Below are positions 46,869 through 58,582 of a stretch of 64,000 bases of DNA, piece after piece. The translations under genes were made by a program, and so were the position numbers. Under the pieces are notes generated by a model. The model had not been told where the DNA came from. It made no database searches and worked only from the letters and a program-made list of their open reading frames with translations. The stretch is taken from assembly GCA_020740775.1 (NCBI GenBank), contig JAHEWK010000006.1, forward strand, positions 186,001-250,000, read 5' to 3'. The DNA comes from Ilyonectria destructans. Taxonomy: Eukaryota > Ascomycota > Sordariomycetes > Hypocreales > Nectriaceae. Every line of letters begins with the position of its first letter. Position 1 is the stretch's first letter.

Positions 46869-48025
46869 CTCTAATAATGATTGTCAACGGTGATACCGGC
46901 TGATGCGGAGAATCTGGAAGACGTATGGATGATCTGGACCCTAAAAGCATGTGAGGCACTTCGGGCTTATATAAATAAGTGGGAGACAGCCATAGTTTGG
47001 CGGAATTGACCCGAATGTTTGGTGATTGCGTTGGACCTCATGCCGTAGCTATAGCCCCAAGCTAGGCCTAGAATGTATTGGAGCTTTGGTATGGGACCCC
47101 GGACTGTACTCTGGAGGATCAGTGGATCTTCCCCATGACTCCACGATACTGGGAGGGACCAGACTCTGCATGGTGGGCTCATGTCTGGCACTCAGAACCC
47201 GGAGGAGCTAGTTGGGGGGGTTAGGATTGCGGGATCAAGGTCAAGCGGGGTTGCTGTCCCCCTCCCTTGCCGTGAAACGAGGCCAATAGTTTTCGTATCG
47301 GATTTCGAGTTCTTGGCGTATCATCAAGTACCTACAGTACTAATATTGCCGGTATATTTAACCATGCCCTGGCTTGCTAAAAGCCTTGTTGCACCATATT
47401 AGCTAGTGCACAGGGATACATCGCTACTTGGTCGTAGTGCTTCTCACGCGGTCGTAGTGCTTCTCACGCGGTCGTAGTGCTTCTCACGCGGTCGGTTAGC
47501 AGAGGAAGCGCTTTTGCATTCCCGATTGAGATGTCAGGCTCACATTGATTCTACCGGCCAGCTCTAGCCTCCCTCTCCGCGCTTCACCATGCTACACCTG
47601 GAACCTGGAGAGGTGTCTGGGTGCGGATACCAATGAATCGTAATTTAACCTACTCCGTAGGGTGGCGACCCCTCCTGAACGACGTCGGTTGCATATTTAG
47701 CCGCGTGCCGGACAACACAAGTCCCTGTTGGTGAGACGCGTCGCCACCTCCTTTGCCCCCTCTTTGTCGGTCCATGATGGACCGACATGCGTCACTCACA
47801 AGTGAGGCACATATCTAGCTACTTTCGGATCACTTTTAAAGCCCCAAGGAGCTTTAAAGCTTAGTGGACATTCTCTGGTGAAGGCTCCGGAACCAGTTAT
47901 ACGATCAAAAACCCAAAAAGAAAAGAGGATTCTGGAACCGCGGAGTATTCACCTTGGGAATATCTGGCGCCATCAACCTATCCTTTCCAACTCTCTTGCG
48001 CTTGCGTGCTCCTCATATTACAGTC
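46869..48025. other. Intergenic with 20 bp tandem repeats
   Basis: 1.16 kb between the transporter relic and the rhamnosidase fragment. It contains the triplicated 20-mer at 47431-47494. No supported gene; short frames near 46967-47400 and 47878-48025 lack protein-like features. Confidence 0.45.
47431..47494. repeat. Perfect 20 bp tandem repeat, three copies
   Basis: GTCGTAGTGCTTCTCACGCG occurs three times without change, followed by the first four bases of a fourth copy. The perfect identity suggests recent expansion. Confidence 0.9.
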
Positions 48026-48232
48026 ATGGACCTGTCAGAGATCGGATCACCTTGGATCTGGCATCGAGACTGGGTTGATATCGGGCCCGACACAGTAGGT
48101 GCATTTCTTCACTTTCGAAAGCATCTGTCTCTGACAGATACCCCATCCACTCCGCTCCGTGTAAATATCACCGCCGATACTCGCTACAAGTTCTACATCA
48201 ATAGTCATCTTGTTCACTTCGGTCCCGTCAAG
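48026..48232 (+). pseudogene. GH78 alpha-L-rhamnosidase, N-terminal exon only
   Basis: 69 residues from ATG 48026 read SPWIWHRDW, HFRKHLSL, NITADTRYKFYINSHLVHF and GPVK, the N-terminal beta-domain pattern of bacterial-type GH78 rhamnosidases. The frame ends at a possible donor GTATTT (48233), but no later exon follows before the convergent transporter gene. A full enzyme has roughly 700-900 residues, so this is an isolated fragment. Confidence 0.65.
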
Positions 48233-48331
48233 GTATTTATCTTGAGTTTTGGGGGCCTGTGTATATTGGGGGAGCTATGTGAGAGATGAATATTACTAGG
48301 TAGGATATGTTTTATCCCATAAACACTGCTT

Positions 48332-50127
48332 CTAACTTATCTGCTTTCCCACTTGTAAATCCGTATTTTCCGTTTCCTCAACGTAGATAACCTTAGACGT
48401 CTTAGCACCGGCAACACAATCCACCTCGGCGCCATCGAAGATCACAGCAATCTCCTCGAGCGTTTTCCCCTTGGTCTCCACAAACCACCCATAGGCTATG
48501 AAGCTCTCCACGGCAAGAATAACTACATAAACAATGTAGAACTTCCAGCCAATTCTCTCGAGGCCAATGGGATTGACAAATTGGTTGACAAAAACCGCGG
48601 CTTTGGTGGAAAACACATAGGTGGCCATACCCTTTGCGCGGATAGAGTATGGCAGTACTTCGACCGAATATGCGACTGGCAGCGGCGAGAAAGCTATGCA
48701 GTAAAAGATCTCGTAGATGAAAATCAGTGCCATGACAGCAATACCTGCTGAGCGGGCTTCGGTCTCTGCAAAGCGTGCAGATGCCACGGTCCATCCAGTG
48801 AAAACGAGTAGCATGCCAATGGTTGAGACGCGGAACAGTGGGCGACGGCCGATCCTCTCGACGAAGAAGGCGGTTGTCAAGGCTAGAGCCCAGTTCCAGA
48901 TGTTAATAAGGCCATTCACCAAAGCCTGGGTGGTTTTATCCTTGATGCCCACCGAGTCCATGATTCGAGAAAGATCTGCAAGTGTGAGAAGATGGACTGG
49001 CCAAGATTGAGGAGAGACGTGAACATACAGTAAGAAATTAGGCCATTGCCACTCCATTGGCTGAAAATGCCCATGCAAACAACCAAGAACATTCGATAAC
49101 GGTTGCCTGGGGTACTGATCATAGATTTCCAAGTTGTTTGTCCCGACGCTAATGAATGCCAAGTCAGACTTCAGCCAACTCAAGCTCATGCATACCACGA
49201 CGTACTCTTTTCGTGTTCGATGGCTGATCCAATCTCGTGATATTCCAGTTTGACCAGTTCGGTTTCGGCTCCATCGCCATGATACCGAGAAAGAGCTGCG
49301 AGTGCTTCGGAGCCGCGGTCATTCGATATGAGCCACCTAGGTGATTCGGGCAAAAACCACACTGCTGAGAGCTGAATAACACTCGGTGCCATCTGGAGGA
49401 GAGATGGGAGACGCCAGGACCAGGTGTTGGGAATCGTTCGTGTTCCATAAGTGACCCAGGCAGCAGTAATGCTACCCAAGAACCAGCTACCTCTATCGTC
49501 AACCACGAGTCTGAAGGGGGCATGGAGGGTTACGTATACATACCATGTGTTGCAGATGGCAGTAATTGTCACGCGGTCCTTGGGATGTGCCAGCTCGCTC
49601 ACCATGCTGGGAGACGCGGTGGTTGCAAACGACAACCCAAAGCCCAAGACGAACCGGCTGACGACGAACATGGTGAAGGTGGTGCTCTCGCACTGCAATA
49701 TAGCGCCGATGATCATGATGACACTGCCAACGGTGATTCCCCATCGACGTCCAAAACGATCGGCTACCCAAGGAGCCACAGGCGTGGAGCAGATGCTGCC
49801 TAGAGACATGATGGCGCTCATGAGCCCAAGTTGCGAACCACGAGGGGTGCCAAAGAATTCATCCCAGTGCGAGACTGTTTGTAAAGAATTCATCATCGAT
49901 CCATCGTAGCCACTGGTTGCGTAGGAAATGACACAGGCCGGAAACAAAAGCAAATACAGACGTCGTCGCGCAGCAGATTGATACCACGGCGGAGCCTGCT
50001 GGGCCAATTCCGTAAGGCGAGAGGGTTGGTACGCGTTGGAATCGGAACCTGTTTCTTGATCCCGACGGGCTTTGGAGGCAATGCGATCCAGCCGAGGGGC
50101 AGGTAAACGATGGCGGAGGTGATCCAT
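48332..50127 (-). CDS. MFS sugar transporter (hexose/disaccharide permease type)
   Basis: A plasma-membrane sugar/proton symporter with twelve predicted membrane segments. Exons 50127-49544, 49486-49206, 49148-49029 and 48975-48332 join in frame to 542 residues, with 53-57 nt introns. Sugar-porter marks are SGYDGSMMNSLQ, DRFGRRWG after segment 2, PESPRWL at the end of the first half, ERIGRRPLF after segment 8 and VETKGKTLEE after the last segment. It is the intact relative of the transporter relic at 46 kb (shared SELAHPKDRVT and PESPRWL blocks). It is divergent from the GH5 gene across a 776 bp region, so import and intracellular hydrolysis of a glycoside could be coupled (inference). Confidence 0.92.
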
Positions 50128-50903
50128 TTCGTATCAACAGTTGATCTTTTATTGGCGCGGTTGTGATGAATGTTATCGATCTGAGGAGGATAAGTTGATG
50201 ATAAAGTGGGAGACATGGCTGTTTTTGTATTGACGATCCGCCTCAACTCGCAATACACGACCTTGCGATGGGTAACACTCATCAACTACCTGGTCTGAGT
50301 AAGCTATTGCTCAACGAGTTAGTACGCAACCCTAGGCATGGAGAAGAGGGATGCAATCGCGGGGAATAGGGTGATCTGGGGTCTCTCCGCATTTCTCACA
50401 CCACTTCCTGTGATGCAACTAACTCAATGGGAAATGAGACCGTGGGAAAGTCACAGGGGGCGAAAAAGACGACGTCGTGTGGGGTTTCGGTTCACAAACG
50501 CACAAATAAGAAGGCTTCGGGGGAGCTAAATCGTTCCCCCTTGAGATCCACTTGGTGGGGGAGCTAAAAGCCTCCCCCGAAAACCCCAGTTCTAGGGTAG
50601 CGTTTTCGGGGCTTCATTCAATGCTGCCCCGAATGGAATTGTCAAATCAGTATCGAGAGACTGGATGCAAGCGCCTTGATTCTCCATCCAGAATGGAGCC
50701 TGAAGTCGAAGGGATCCACTTGGTGCTCCAGAATACCCCAGGTGTGTTGTTCTTCTCGTTCGGATGCTAGAGCGGAGCAAGTTTTCAAAGTCAGCTGGGG
50801 AGTACTTAAGGAGAGGTTGTTTTTATGGACCAAACCACAGCCACACCCAACACCTCTTGCGTTTCTACACTTAATTCTGGCTTCTCCAAGTCTCTCTTTC
50901 ATT
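50128..50903. promoter_or_regulatory. Divergent promoter region of sugar transporter and GH5 gene
   Basis: 776 bp between opposed start codons. GGGGGAGCTAAA occurs twice in direct orientation (50519-50530, 50557-50568). The pair is enclosed by an inverted repeat TTCGGGGGAG / CTCCCCCGAA (50516-50525, 50572-50581). A palindrome ACGACGTCGT lies at 50469-50478. The G-rich motifs could bind a zinc-finger regulator, possibly CreA-like (inference). Confidence 0.5.
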
Positions 50904-52772
50904 ATGTCGCAAGTTCTTAAAACCAACGGTGCGCGAATCGTTGATTCTAGTGGCAATGAGGTCCTGCTTCGAGGTGTTAGTTCCCTCTCATCTCCATCTG
51001 CACACAACACCTGGATTAACATCCGTCCCAAAAGACTGCCCTAGGAGGATGGATGCTTATGGAAAATTTCATGAATGGATTTCCAGGTCGAGAATGTCAA
51101 ATTCGAGGCGCATTGCTCAATGTGCTGGGCAAAGAGAAGTGTGAATTCTTCTTCGACAAGTTTCTGGAGTACTTCTTCACAGACAAGGATGCCGAATTTC
51201 TCGCCTCGATTGGATTCAACTGCATTCGACTAAGCTTGAACTATCACCATTTCGAAGATGACATGAATCCCTTTGTCATCAAAGAGGAGGGGTTCAAGCA
51301 CGTTGACAGGGTCATCAACATTGTGAGTCGCTGATGTCTGCTAATGCATAGTCTCCACTGTATGCTGATGGCTGTAATTCATAGTGTGCAAGGCATAATA
51401 TTTATACCATCATCGACATGCACGCCCTTCCTGGGGGCCAGAACCAAGATTGGCACTCGGACAATCCTACCGGGTATGCTGCATTCTGGGATCATAAGCA
51501 TTTTCAAGACAGAGCTGTCAGTCTCTGGGAGCACATTGCAAAGCGCTATAAGGGGAATCCTTGGGTTGCGGGATATAATCCAATGAACGAACCCGCCGAC
51601 TCTGAATGGACCAGGTTGCTGGCCTTTTATGACAGAATTGTACCAGCCATCAGAAACATCGACCCGGATCATATCCTCTTCCTTGAGGGGAACACGTACG
51701 TTCCAATTTCACACACCTTGAGAGAAACGATGTATTCTAATTTGATTGCTCGCATAGCTTCAGCATGGACTTTACCGGATTTAACAAGGTCTTCAGTAAC
51801 TCCGTCTACGCTATTCATGATTACTGCGGATTTGGCTTTCCGAATCGGATCGGCCGATACCAAGGCCTTCAAGAGCAAGATGCGTACATTAGAAGAATGT
51901 ACGATCGCAAAGTTGCCTTTATGAAAGAGCACAATGTCCCTATCTGGAACGGTAAGTTCGTGAGTGGGTGGTGTGGTTGATCGAGTGGAGCTAATTAAAC
52001 TCTCAAGGCGAGTTCGGTCCGATATACGAACGTGAGGAGTACAACCAGAATTGGGAGGTTCATAACAACGAGAGATATGACATGCTCGACCGCCAACTTT
52101 CCATTTACACATCTGAGAGCATTGGTAAGTGACCCTTCCAGCACACATAAATTGACTGCCTCACTAACTGTGCCGTCAGCTTGGTCAATCTGGGCGTATA
52201 AGGACATCAACGTCATGGGAATGACGTATGTTTCTCCCGACTCAGCATGGCTGAAGCTCTTGGGTCCGATGATCAACAAGAAACGGGAACTCGCAGTAGA
52301 CTCGTGGGCTTACGACGATGCACACCTCCAAGATGGACTCTTTGGTCCACTCCATCAGTGGTTCGAGGACAACATCCCATCACAGCACTCTAAGAAGTAC
52401 CCGTGGCAGTGGAGAATGCACATGCACGTCTTTAGGGGGATTAGAGGCATCACAATGGCAGAGTACCTAATTCCAGAGTGGGCCGAATACTTCAGGGGCA
52501 AGTCATTTGAGGAGCTGGATAAGCTGGCCGCCAGCTGGAAGTACGAGAACTGCGTGCAGCGAGAGCGACTCAACCAAGTGCTGGGCCGATATGCTCCTAT
52601 GAAGGCTGATGACACGCGACTCGTAGGCAAAGTCATCCTTGCTGAAGAGGGAAAGTCGGAGAAGATAGGGCTTAGCGCGACTCAATCTGTGTCGGGAGTA
52701 GGCGTTTTCGAACTTGCCCCTGACGAGAAAAAGGGCCCAGATACTCAGCCTACTCCTATTTCCGTAGCTTGA
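50904..52772 (+). CDS. Glycoside hydrolase family 5 protein, probably intracellular
   Basis: It should cleave a beta-linked glucoside or glucan by the retaining GH5 mechanism. Exons 50904-50975, 51035-51322, 51385-51695, 51758-51951, 52008-52124 and 52180-52772 join in frame to 524 residues. GH5 marks are GGWMLMENF, ASIGFNCIRL, IIDMHALPGGQNQDWHS, the acid/base Glu in NPMNEP, the nucleophile Glu in NGEFGP and WSIWAYKDINVMGM. The C-terminal ~170 residues extend beyond the barrel and have no recognised domain. There is no signal peptide, so it likely acts inside the cell on imported glycosides. Annotations such as exo-beta-1,3-glucanase would be guesses. It pairs with the divergent sugar transporter. 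Confidence 0.9.
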
Positions 52773-53791
52773 AGCTAGCAAGCCAAATATTGGGAGATAC
52801 TTATAATATTAAATTAGGGTAATAACAGTATTATTCTAATACCTGCAATCTTCTTATTTATTCTCGGTATACTTATTATTATAAACTACAATAGATATTA
52901 AGGTCTGAAGCTGGTTAATAGTGCCAGCTATACAGCAGTAGAGGTCGTCCTTAATAAGGCACACCCAAGCTATCGGATCGACGCCGATATCATACTCTAA
53001 TTTGGCCTGCCGGCAGGGATCCTATTAGCGTTGGAGATAACAAGAGACTTCCGCTTCGTCGGTATGCCTCCCGATATAATCCTCCTAACGCCTATTAGTA
53101 TTAAAATAGAGTGCTAGAGAAAGCAGCTATAGCAGCAATATAACATCTCCTGTAGGGGGCTGCTATACGCACCGGCGTTTGTGTGTACAGACTATAAGGT
53201 GCAAGTAAGAATACTAGATCGAGTGGCACTAATGCTGTAAGGGACCAGGACTATAAATATTGACGGCTATACAGTTCTGAGTTAGTACATCCCCTACAGC
53301 CTGTATATACAGCTGTCGCAGTGCAGGTTGCTGGACGGTATTATACTCCCGTCTAAGGCGTAAGAGTATAACTTTATAGGGAATACAGTACCGGTAGAAA
53401 TAGCCTAAGCTGAGCTGAGGCTGGAATAATTAAGTAACGGGACAATTAGGGAAGTGGAGTTATAGGATGGATCGGAAGAAATTTAAATTGAAGGAGAAGA
53501 GGAGAGAGGAATAAAAAGCAAAGAAAAAGAAAGATACCAGTTGCGATATATCGGAAGGCATAAAGCCCAAGCACCCGTAACATTTCGAACATTTCAGAAT
53601 CAGACGCAGACGACGCGACTTGGTTTGGCGCGAACTTGACACGGCGGCACGTACAAAATCACGTGAATTTTGTGACGCTGGGGATTTGGCAGAGCCCCGC
53701 TTCTTCGCCCATCCTCTAAGAGCCTTTCGTTCCTCAAGGCATTTACCTCTTGCTCAATCTTTCACTGCATCGGCATTTATCAACAACAAAT
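52773..53791. other. Intergenic with helicase relic and regulator promoter
   Basis: The first ~670 bp are moderately AT-rich and contain the helicase-like relic at 52990-53445. The last ~300 bp have normal composition and form the promoter of the Zn2Cys6 gene. Confidence 0.5.
52990..53445 (+). pseudogene. PIF1/Helitron-type helicase C-terminal relic
   Basis: One frame, broken by stops, keeps blocks reminiscent of the C-terminal helicase region in fungal PIF1-like or Helitron-linked proteins: RFVGMPPDIILLTPI, TDYKVQ, LDRVALML, GTRTINIDGY and a QLSQCRLLDGIILPSKA end. Stops stand where Arg or Gln would fit, as in mild RIP. No Helitron ends were identified. Confidence 0.45.
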
Positions 53792-55776
53792 ATGGCCTCA
53801 AGTTTCTCCCCGTCTGGCCATTTTCCGCAGCGTCGCCGTGTTACCCAAGCCTGCGTTAATTGTCGATTGCGCAAGACACGTTGTGACGCTGCTCAGCCGA
53901 AATGCAGCCTCTGCACCACGCAGAATGTCGACTGCATCTATCGAGATGCTCAGCAGCTGCGCATCGATCACAACACCAAAGTCCTGTTAGACCGTCTTGA
54001 GATATTGGAGGAGCGAGTTCTCTCCTCGTTGCCGTCAAATACACCCACAGAGTCGGCCGCGGACCGGCAAGATGGGTCAGGAGAACCGGCTTCGTTTGAC
54101 TTACAGATTCCCCTCTCACACACTGCAAATGCAAATCATGTCTTTTCATGGCCTATTGTTCGTGAGCTTCTGTCTGAGTCACTGGATTGGAGATCAGGCG
54201 ATGCAACGGACGTCTTCTTTGAACACAGCTCCTACGATTCACCAATCTCCCACCCTCCGGAGACATGGAGGCTTTCTCAAAACCAGCAACTTCCCTTGAC
54301 AGCAGCTCAATATCATGCATTGCTTCAAGAGTATTTCCTCAAGGTCAACGTGTTCTTCCCTTTACTATCAATGGACGAATGTGCTGTACTTCTTGATAGA
54401 ACTTTATCGTCCGAGCTGAACACTGGTGAGGAACTTGAGGTGTCGACTGGCCAATATGCATTGGTCTTAATGATTCTTTGCTTGGCTATGTTAGTGACTG
54501 ACGGAGAATTTCGTACCATCATTCCGGTTGATACAGAATCGAGTCACAACGAAGCATCGCCCACTCAGAAAGACCAGATGCACTCTCGGCTGTGGAATAA
54601 AGCAAAGTTATGTCTTGGATGGCTCAGCTCAGATATATCAATTCCGGCAGCACAATGCGCAATGCTTGCTAGGTGAGTAATCGTGTTCGTGAGGATCAAA
54701 TTGAGGTTCTAACGTGTCCTAGCATTTACATGGGCGCGACAGGGAATGTTGCTGAATCCTTCTTCTGGGCTCACTCGACGGCTGTCAAAGTCGAAACAAT
54801 CGCACGATCAATCTCACGGAAAAGCGAGGCTGCTCCGGATTCATTCCGTCGACTTTACTGGATTTCTTTTATTTTTGAGGGGGATTTTGTGTCAGAGATA
54901 TCAATCACATTGCCATCCGGTATTGCCAGGTATGAGGATGCAGTACCATATCCAGACTTTAACATCCAGCATCCTCAGTTAAGCCCAGACCACGCAGCAA
55001 CATCACCTCCCGCTTATCGATCACAAGAAGAGTTGTTCGGATTCCAGATATCGACTAATGCCGCGATCCGGAGATTTCTTAATCGAGTCAACAGTGTCGT
55101 TTACGATAACAAAGAGCAGTATCGTACCACTCGAGCCAACTATACCTCCTGGCTACTCAGAATTTCAGACGACTTGTGGTCGCACCATGAAGCAATTTAT
55201 CAGAACCTGCCCGATATCTTACTTATGAGCCAACCCCAGCTGCCTTCCATGAACAGCTCTTTCGCTCAAATGGACGACGGAATACCTTCGCAGAACAGGC
55301 CGTGGAATGTCATCCGATTGAGAGGACGATACTACGCTGGGCAGTACATAATTCACCGGCCATTTGTCGAATTCGCATTGCTCAACATTGCCAATTTCGA
55401 TTCACACCCATGCAAGGCCGACGTCTTGAAAAAAGCCAAAATGTGTCTCGATGGATGTCAAGGGTTCGTTGAGTTGTTCGGGGCTCAGCCAGCAAACAGC
55501 ATAACTAGCTTATTTGCAACGGGGATGGCGTATGTCGATCAGCACACCTCCGAGATGCTCTGACTAACTATTCCATGTAGTGTTTTCACCATGACTTTAA
55601 TACTGATGGTATCTTCTGTCTGCTCAATCTTCCGAGACATCTTGCCAGCCTCGTTGGAGACTAGTATCGATTTGGGTCAACAGATCTTAGCTCGGTTCAG
55701 CAGGAATATCAAGGAGTTCAAGTGGCATCTGAACATCCTCCAGAGAGTTGATGTGGTAAGGAATTCCAGGCTGTGA
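53792..55776 (+). CDS. Zn2Cys6 transcription factor with fungal-specific domain
   Basis: A nuclear regulator. Exons 53792-54672, 54723-55529 and 55581-55776 join in frame to 627 residues. The zinc cluster is at about 20-50 (QACVNCRLRKTRCDAAQPKCSLCTTQNVDCIY), followed by a short coiled-coil-like stretch (LLDRLEILEERVLSSL). The middle matches the fungal_trans layout: YHALLQEYFLKVNVFFPLLS, AKLCLGWLS, then SIYMGATGN, FRRLYWISFIFEGD and RPFVEFALL. The C-terminus is uncertain, since GTAAGG at about 55755 could be another donor. Its place between the GH5/transporter pair and GH3/GH78 relics makes it the best candidate to control this glycoside locus (inference). Confidence 0.9.
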
Positions 55777-56267
55777 AACGCTCCATTATGGTTGTGGCAT
55801 TAGAAGAAGCAAATCGGGGCTCAATTGTCAGGTCAGCGATGAAGTCAGTACCAGAGTCAATGCCAGAGCCGAAGGAAATACTCAGGCAGGCTGATGCAAA
55901 GTGTAGGGTAAGAGAAGATAAAAAGAGTGGGAGTTTTTAAATTGAATGTATTCTGCTCCTTATCCTATAATTATTCTGACCAAAAAGCCTATGTACTCTG
56001 GGCATACTAGTAGACTTTATTAGAAGGAATTTAGACTTTAAAACTTGGTGTAGATAGGACTTCGTGGGGCCAGTGATTGGAGTTCTCGCAACGGCCGAGA
56101 CGAGCGGCCTGATGGTGGAATTCAAGGACTTCAATGTCAACTAGCTGCAGAACGTTAATCAATGAGCAAATTGTCAAAATAGACATGCAAAGAAGTCATG
56201 TTCTCCCTGATAATTGTTATGAATCCAGATAATCTAGGCCAGTTGGTCCCATCTGTATGATATTATC
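55777..56267. other. Intergenic
   Basis: 491 bp between the regulator and the GH3 fragment. I see no upstream GH3 coding sequence, so the N-terminal two thirds of that gene are missing. Confidence 0.45.
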
Positions 56268-56939
56268 ATGGCTGTGGCTCTTCCATGGCTAGACCAGGTC
56301 CAGTGCTTACTACAGACGTGGTTCCCCGGTCAAGAAGCTGGCCATTCTGTTGTTGACGCTATCATGGGTGCTCAGAACCCTGAAGGTCACCTCACCTGCA
56401 CCTTTCCTAAGCGTATTGAGGATTGTCCAGCCTCCGGAAACTTTCCAGGTGACCCTGATACCGAGCATGGGCTTCAGGTCAAGTATGAAGAAGGGGTATT
56501 TGTCGGATACAGGCATTTTGATCGGCTACCCTCGAGCAAAGTCAACTTCCCCTTTGGCTTTGGACTTTCGTATACAACATTTGCCCTGCAAAACTTGGCT
56601 GTGCGGGAGATTTCAGAGGACGAGTATGCCGTCAGTGTCGCAGTATCGAACACAGGCGACGTCAAAGGCGCCACGGCAGTACAAGTATATGTCGGTGGCA
56701 AAAGCCCCTCTCCTAATGATCCTCTCAAGGTTCTTGTAGGTTTCAAGAAGGTAATGCTCGAACCTGGCACCTCCTCAGCAGTGGATTTGACAGTAAAGGC
56801 ACGCGACTTTGCCTTCTGGGATGAGGGAAGACATGAATGGGTTGTCGAGGCTGGCGACTACAACTTCAGCGTTGGCAGATCAACGTGGGAGACTGTGGCG
56901 ACAGTTGTGTCGATTGTTGGCAGAACTTACGCGCCCTGA
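56268..56939 (+). pseudogene. GH3 beta-glucosidase, C-terminal fragment
   Basis: 223 residues are open from ATG 56268. They contain the end of the GH3 C-terminal alpha/beta domain (PWLDQV, TWFPGQEAGHSVVDAIMG, NPEGHLTCTFPK, VGYRHFDRLP, PFGFGLSYTTF) and a complete fibronectin-III-like domain (VAVSNTGDVKGATAVQVYVG to the end). Full GH3 enzymes have about 760-860 residues with the catalytic Asp in the missing N-terminal barrel, so this cannot be active. The frame has no internal stop, so the truncation may be recent. A separately expressed FnIII domain is possible but unlikely. Confidence 0.8.
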
Positions 56940-57318
56940 GTGTATAGGATGAAGAGTAGATCTGAGAAATACTTAAGAACGTTTCAATTAATAACAGTGC
57001 GGTGTTTCTTGACTACTTCACCTTAATGATACGTATATCAAACAGAATGGATTGGTTGGAACAGCTTAGTTTGTGATAGAATGTCTTGTCTTCCTATCTA
57101 TGTGGGTGGAAGACCAGCTATTTATCTAGGGCCGTGATGACTTCCTTGAGACGTCGGAGACACCGGTCCTGAGACCAGATTCCTAGGGATCCGGGTTCTT
57201 AAGACCGGCGGGCTAGGAACCCGGGACTAGTGACTGGGACCGTGGCACTGGTAAAACCACCCCATTAGACCTTTCCGTCTGACAAAGTAATTCACCTTGT
57301 GTGTTTCCTTGCCACAAC
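56940..57318. other. Intergenic, convergent
   Basis: 379 bp between the GH3 fragment and the 3' end of the GH78 relic. Nothing supported. Confidence 0.4.
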
Positions 57319-58167
57319 CTAAGATGTCCCACGGATCTTGAATTCTGGGACATAAAACTCGTAGTACCCAGATCCCACATTCTTCAACTCTTGACTGCTA
57401 GGGAGAGTGATGATGGCGCGCGAGTTGGGAGGCACTTGAACGCTGAGGCGGAACCCGCAAGGGTTTGGCGCGACCTTTTGGTCCTCGATCCACCACTCGG
57501 ACTTGATCTCGCCGTATCCGCTGATAAAAGTTGCCTCTGCACTAGTGATGTTCCCTCCCGGGATGGGCGAGACGTTGAAAGTCTTCCACCCTGGGGTTGC
57601 CGGCGAGAGCCCGCCGATAACTTGATGCATCCAGTCCGCAACGGAGCCTAATGAGCAGTGGTTGAAGCTCGGCATAGACCGCGTATTCAATGATCCGTCT
57701 GGCAGCAGACTGTCCCATCGCTCCCAAGTAGTCGTGCCGTTTTGCACGACCTGGTAGAGCCAAGACGGCACTCTTGTTTGTAGAAGCATACGGTAAAAGT
57801 CAGTTGCTTTGATATCCTTCAGGGCAAACTGAGCACCTGTGTGCCCGCGAAGCCCGTGCCAATGAGGTGGTCATTCTCAGAGATGATTCTCTGGAGCGTT
57901 TTTGCTGCTTTGGCGCGATGAGTCTCCTTGACAATGTTAAACAGTGCTGTGGAGGGAAACCTCAGGCCAAGGAACGAGGCGAGATTCCGAGGACTTGACG
58001 TTGAAAACAGACTTCGCGCCATTTCGCGCAACTTCGATGTCGTAAGAACTCTGTTCCCAGTCCACTACACTGCCATGAAACCGCCAGGATATTCTTGGCT
58101 CAGATTCCCCGATGCCTAAAGCTTGTCAGTGGTGCTCGAAAGACAATCGAGATATGAAAAGAGCCAT
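57319..58167 (-). pseudogene. GH78 alpha-L-rhamnosidase, internally deleted and frameshifted
   Basis: From ATG 58167 the frame reads MALFISRLSFEHH, a TGA (58128-58126, where CGA/Arg fits), then ALGIGESEPRISWRFHG, VVDWEQSSYDIEV and RLVPWPE of the GH78 N-terminal domain. Near 57945 it jumps to catalytic-domain sequence (NIVKETHRAKAAKTLQRII, HLIGTGFAGT), so about 500 residues were deleted. A one-base loss near 57828 shifts the frame. Then follow YRMLLQTRVPSWLYQVVQNG, WERWDSLLPDGS, SFNHCSLGSVADWMHQVIGG and the C-terminal beta-domain. A functional gene would release terminal rhamnose from plant glycosides. Confidence 0.85.
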
Positions 58168-58582
58168 GATGACCAGAGCTAAAAGACAAGGGATAAAAGA
58201 AGGCAGCGATAGTCCCAGTGACTTGTACAGAACTTCAACGCACTGTTTCTATAAGAGAGCAGCATGATTCAATCCCGCTTCGCGGTTACGGTCTTCATTG
58301 GACCTTATCCTGGGGGGTAAAAATAGGCGGAGTACCCTCGAGAAAACACAGCTAGCGCGTGAACCAATACGGGGTTGTCCTTGACCATGAAATTCAGATT
58401 TCATGGGTCTGTTAATTAGCCGGCGTGCTCCATTCCTGTGGACGATGCGCGTCCCCTGATTGCTTTATGCCCCCGTCTGCCTACATAGACGCCTTGGATG
58501 ACTAGACTTGATGCAGGGATAGCGGTCTCCAGTTTTACCTGCACCAACAGAGATTGATTTAACAATTCAACGCTAATGAGAA
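58168..58582. other. Intergenic
   Basis: 415 bp between the GH78 relic and the stop of the next regulator. No feature seen. Confidence 0.4.

Noticed and set aside
57301..57651. Plus-strand 116-residue frame
   Set aside because: It is antisense to the GH78 C-terminal domain and has no independent protein features.
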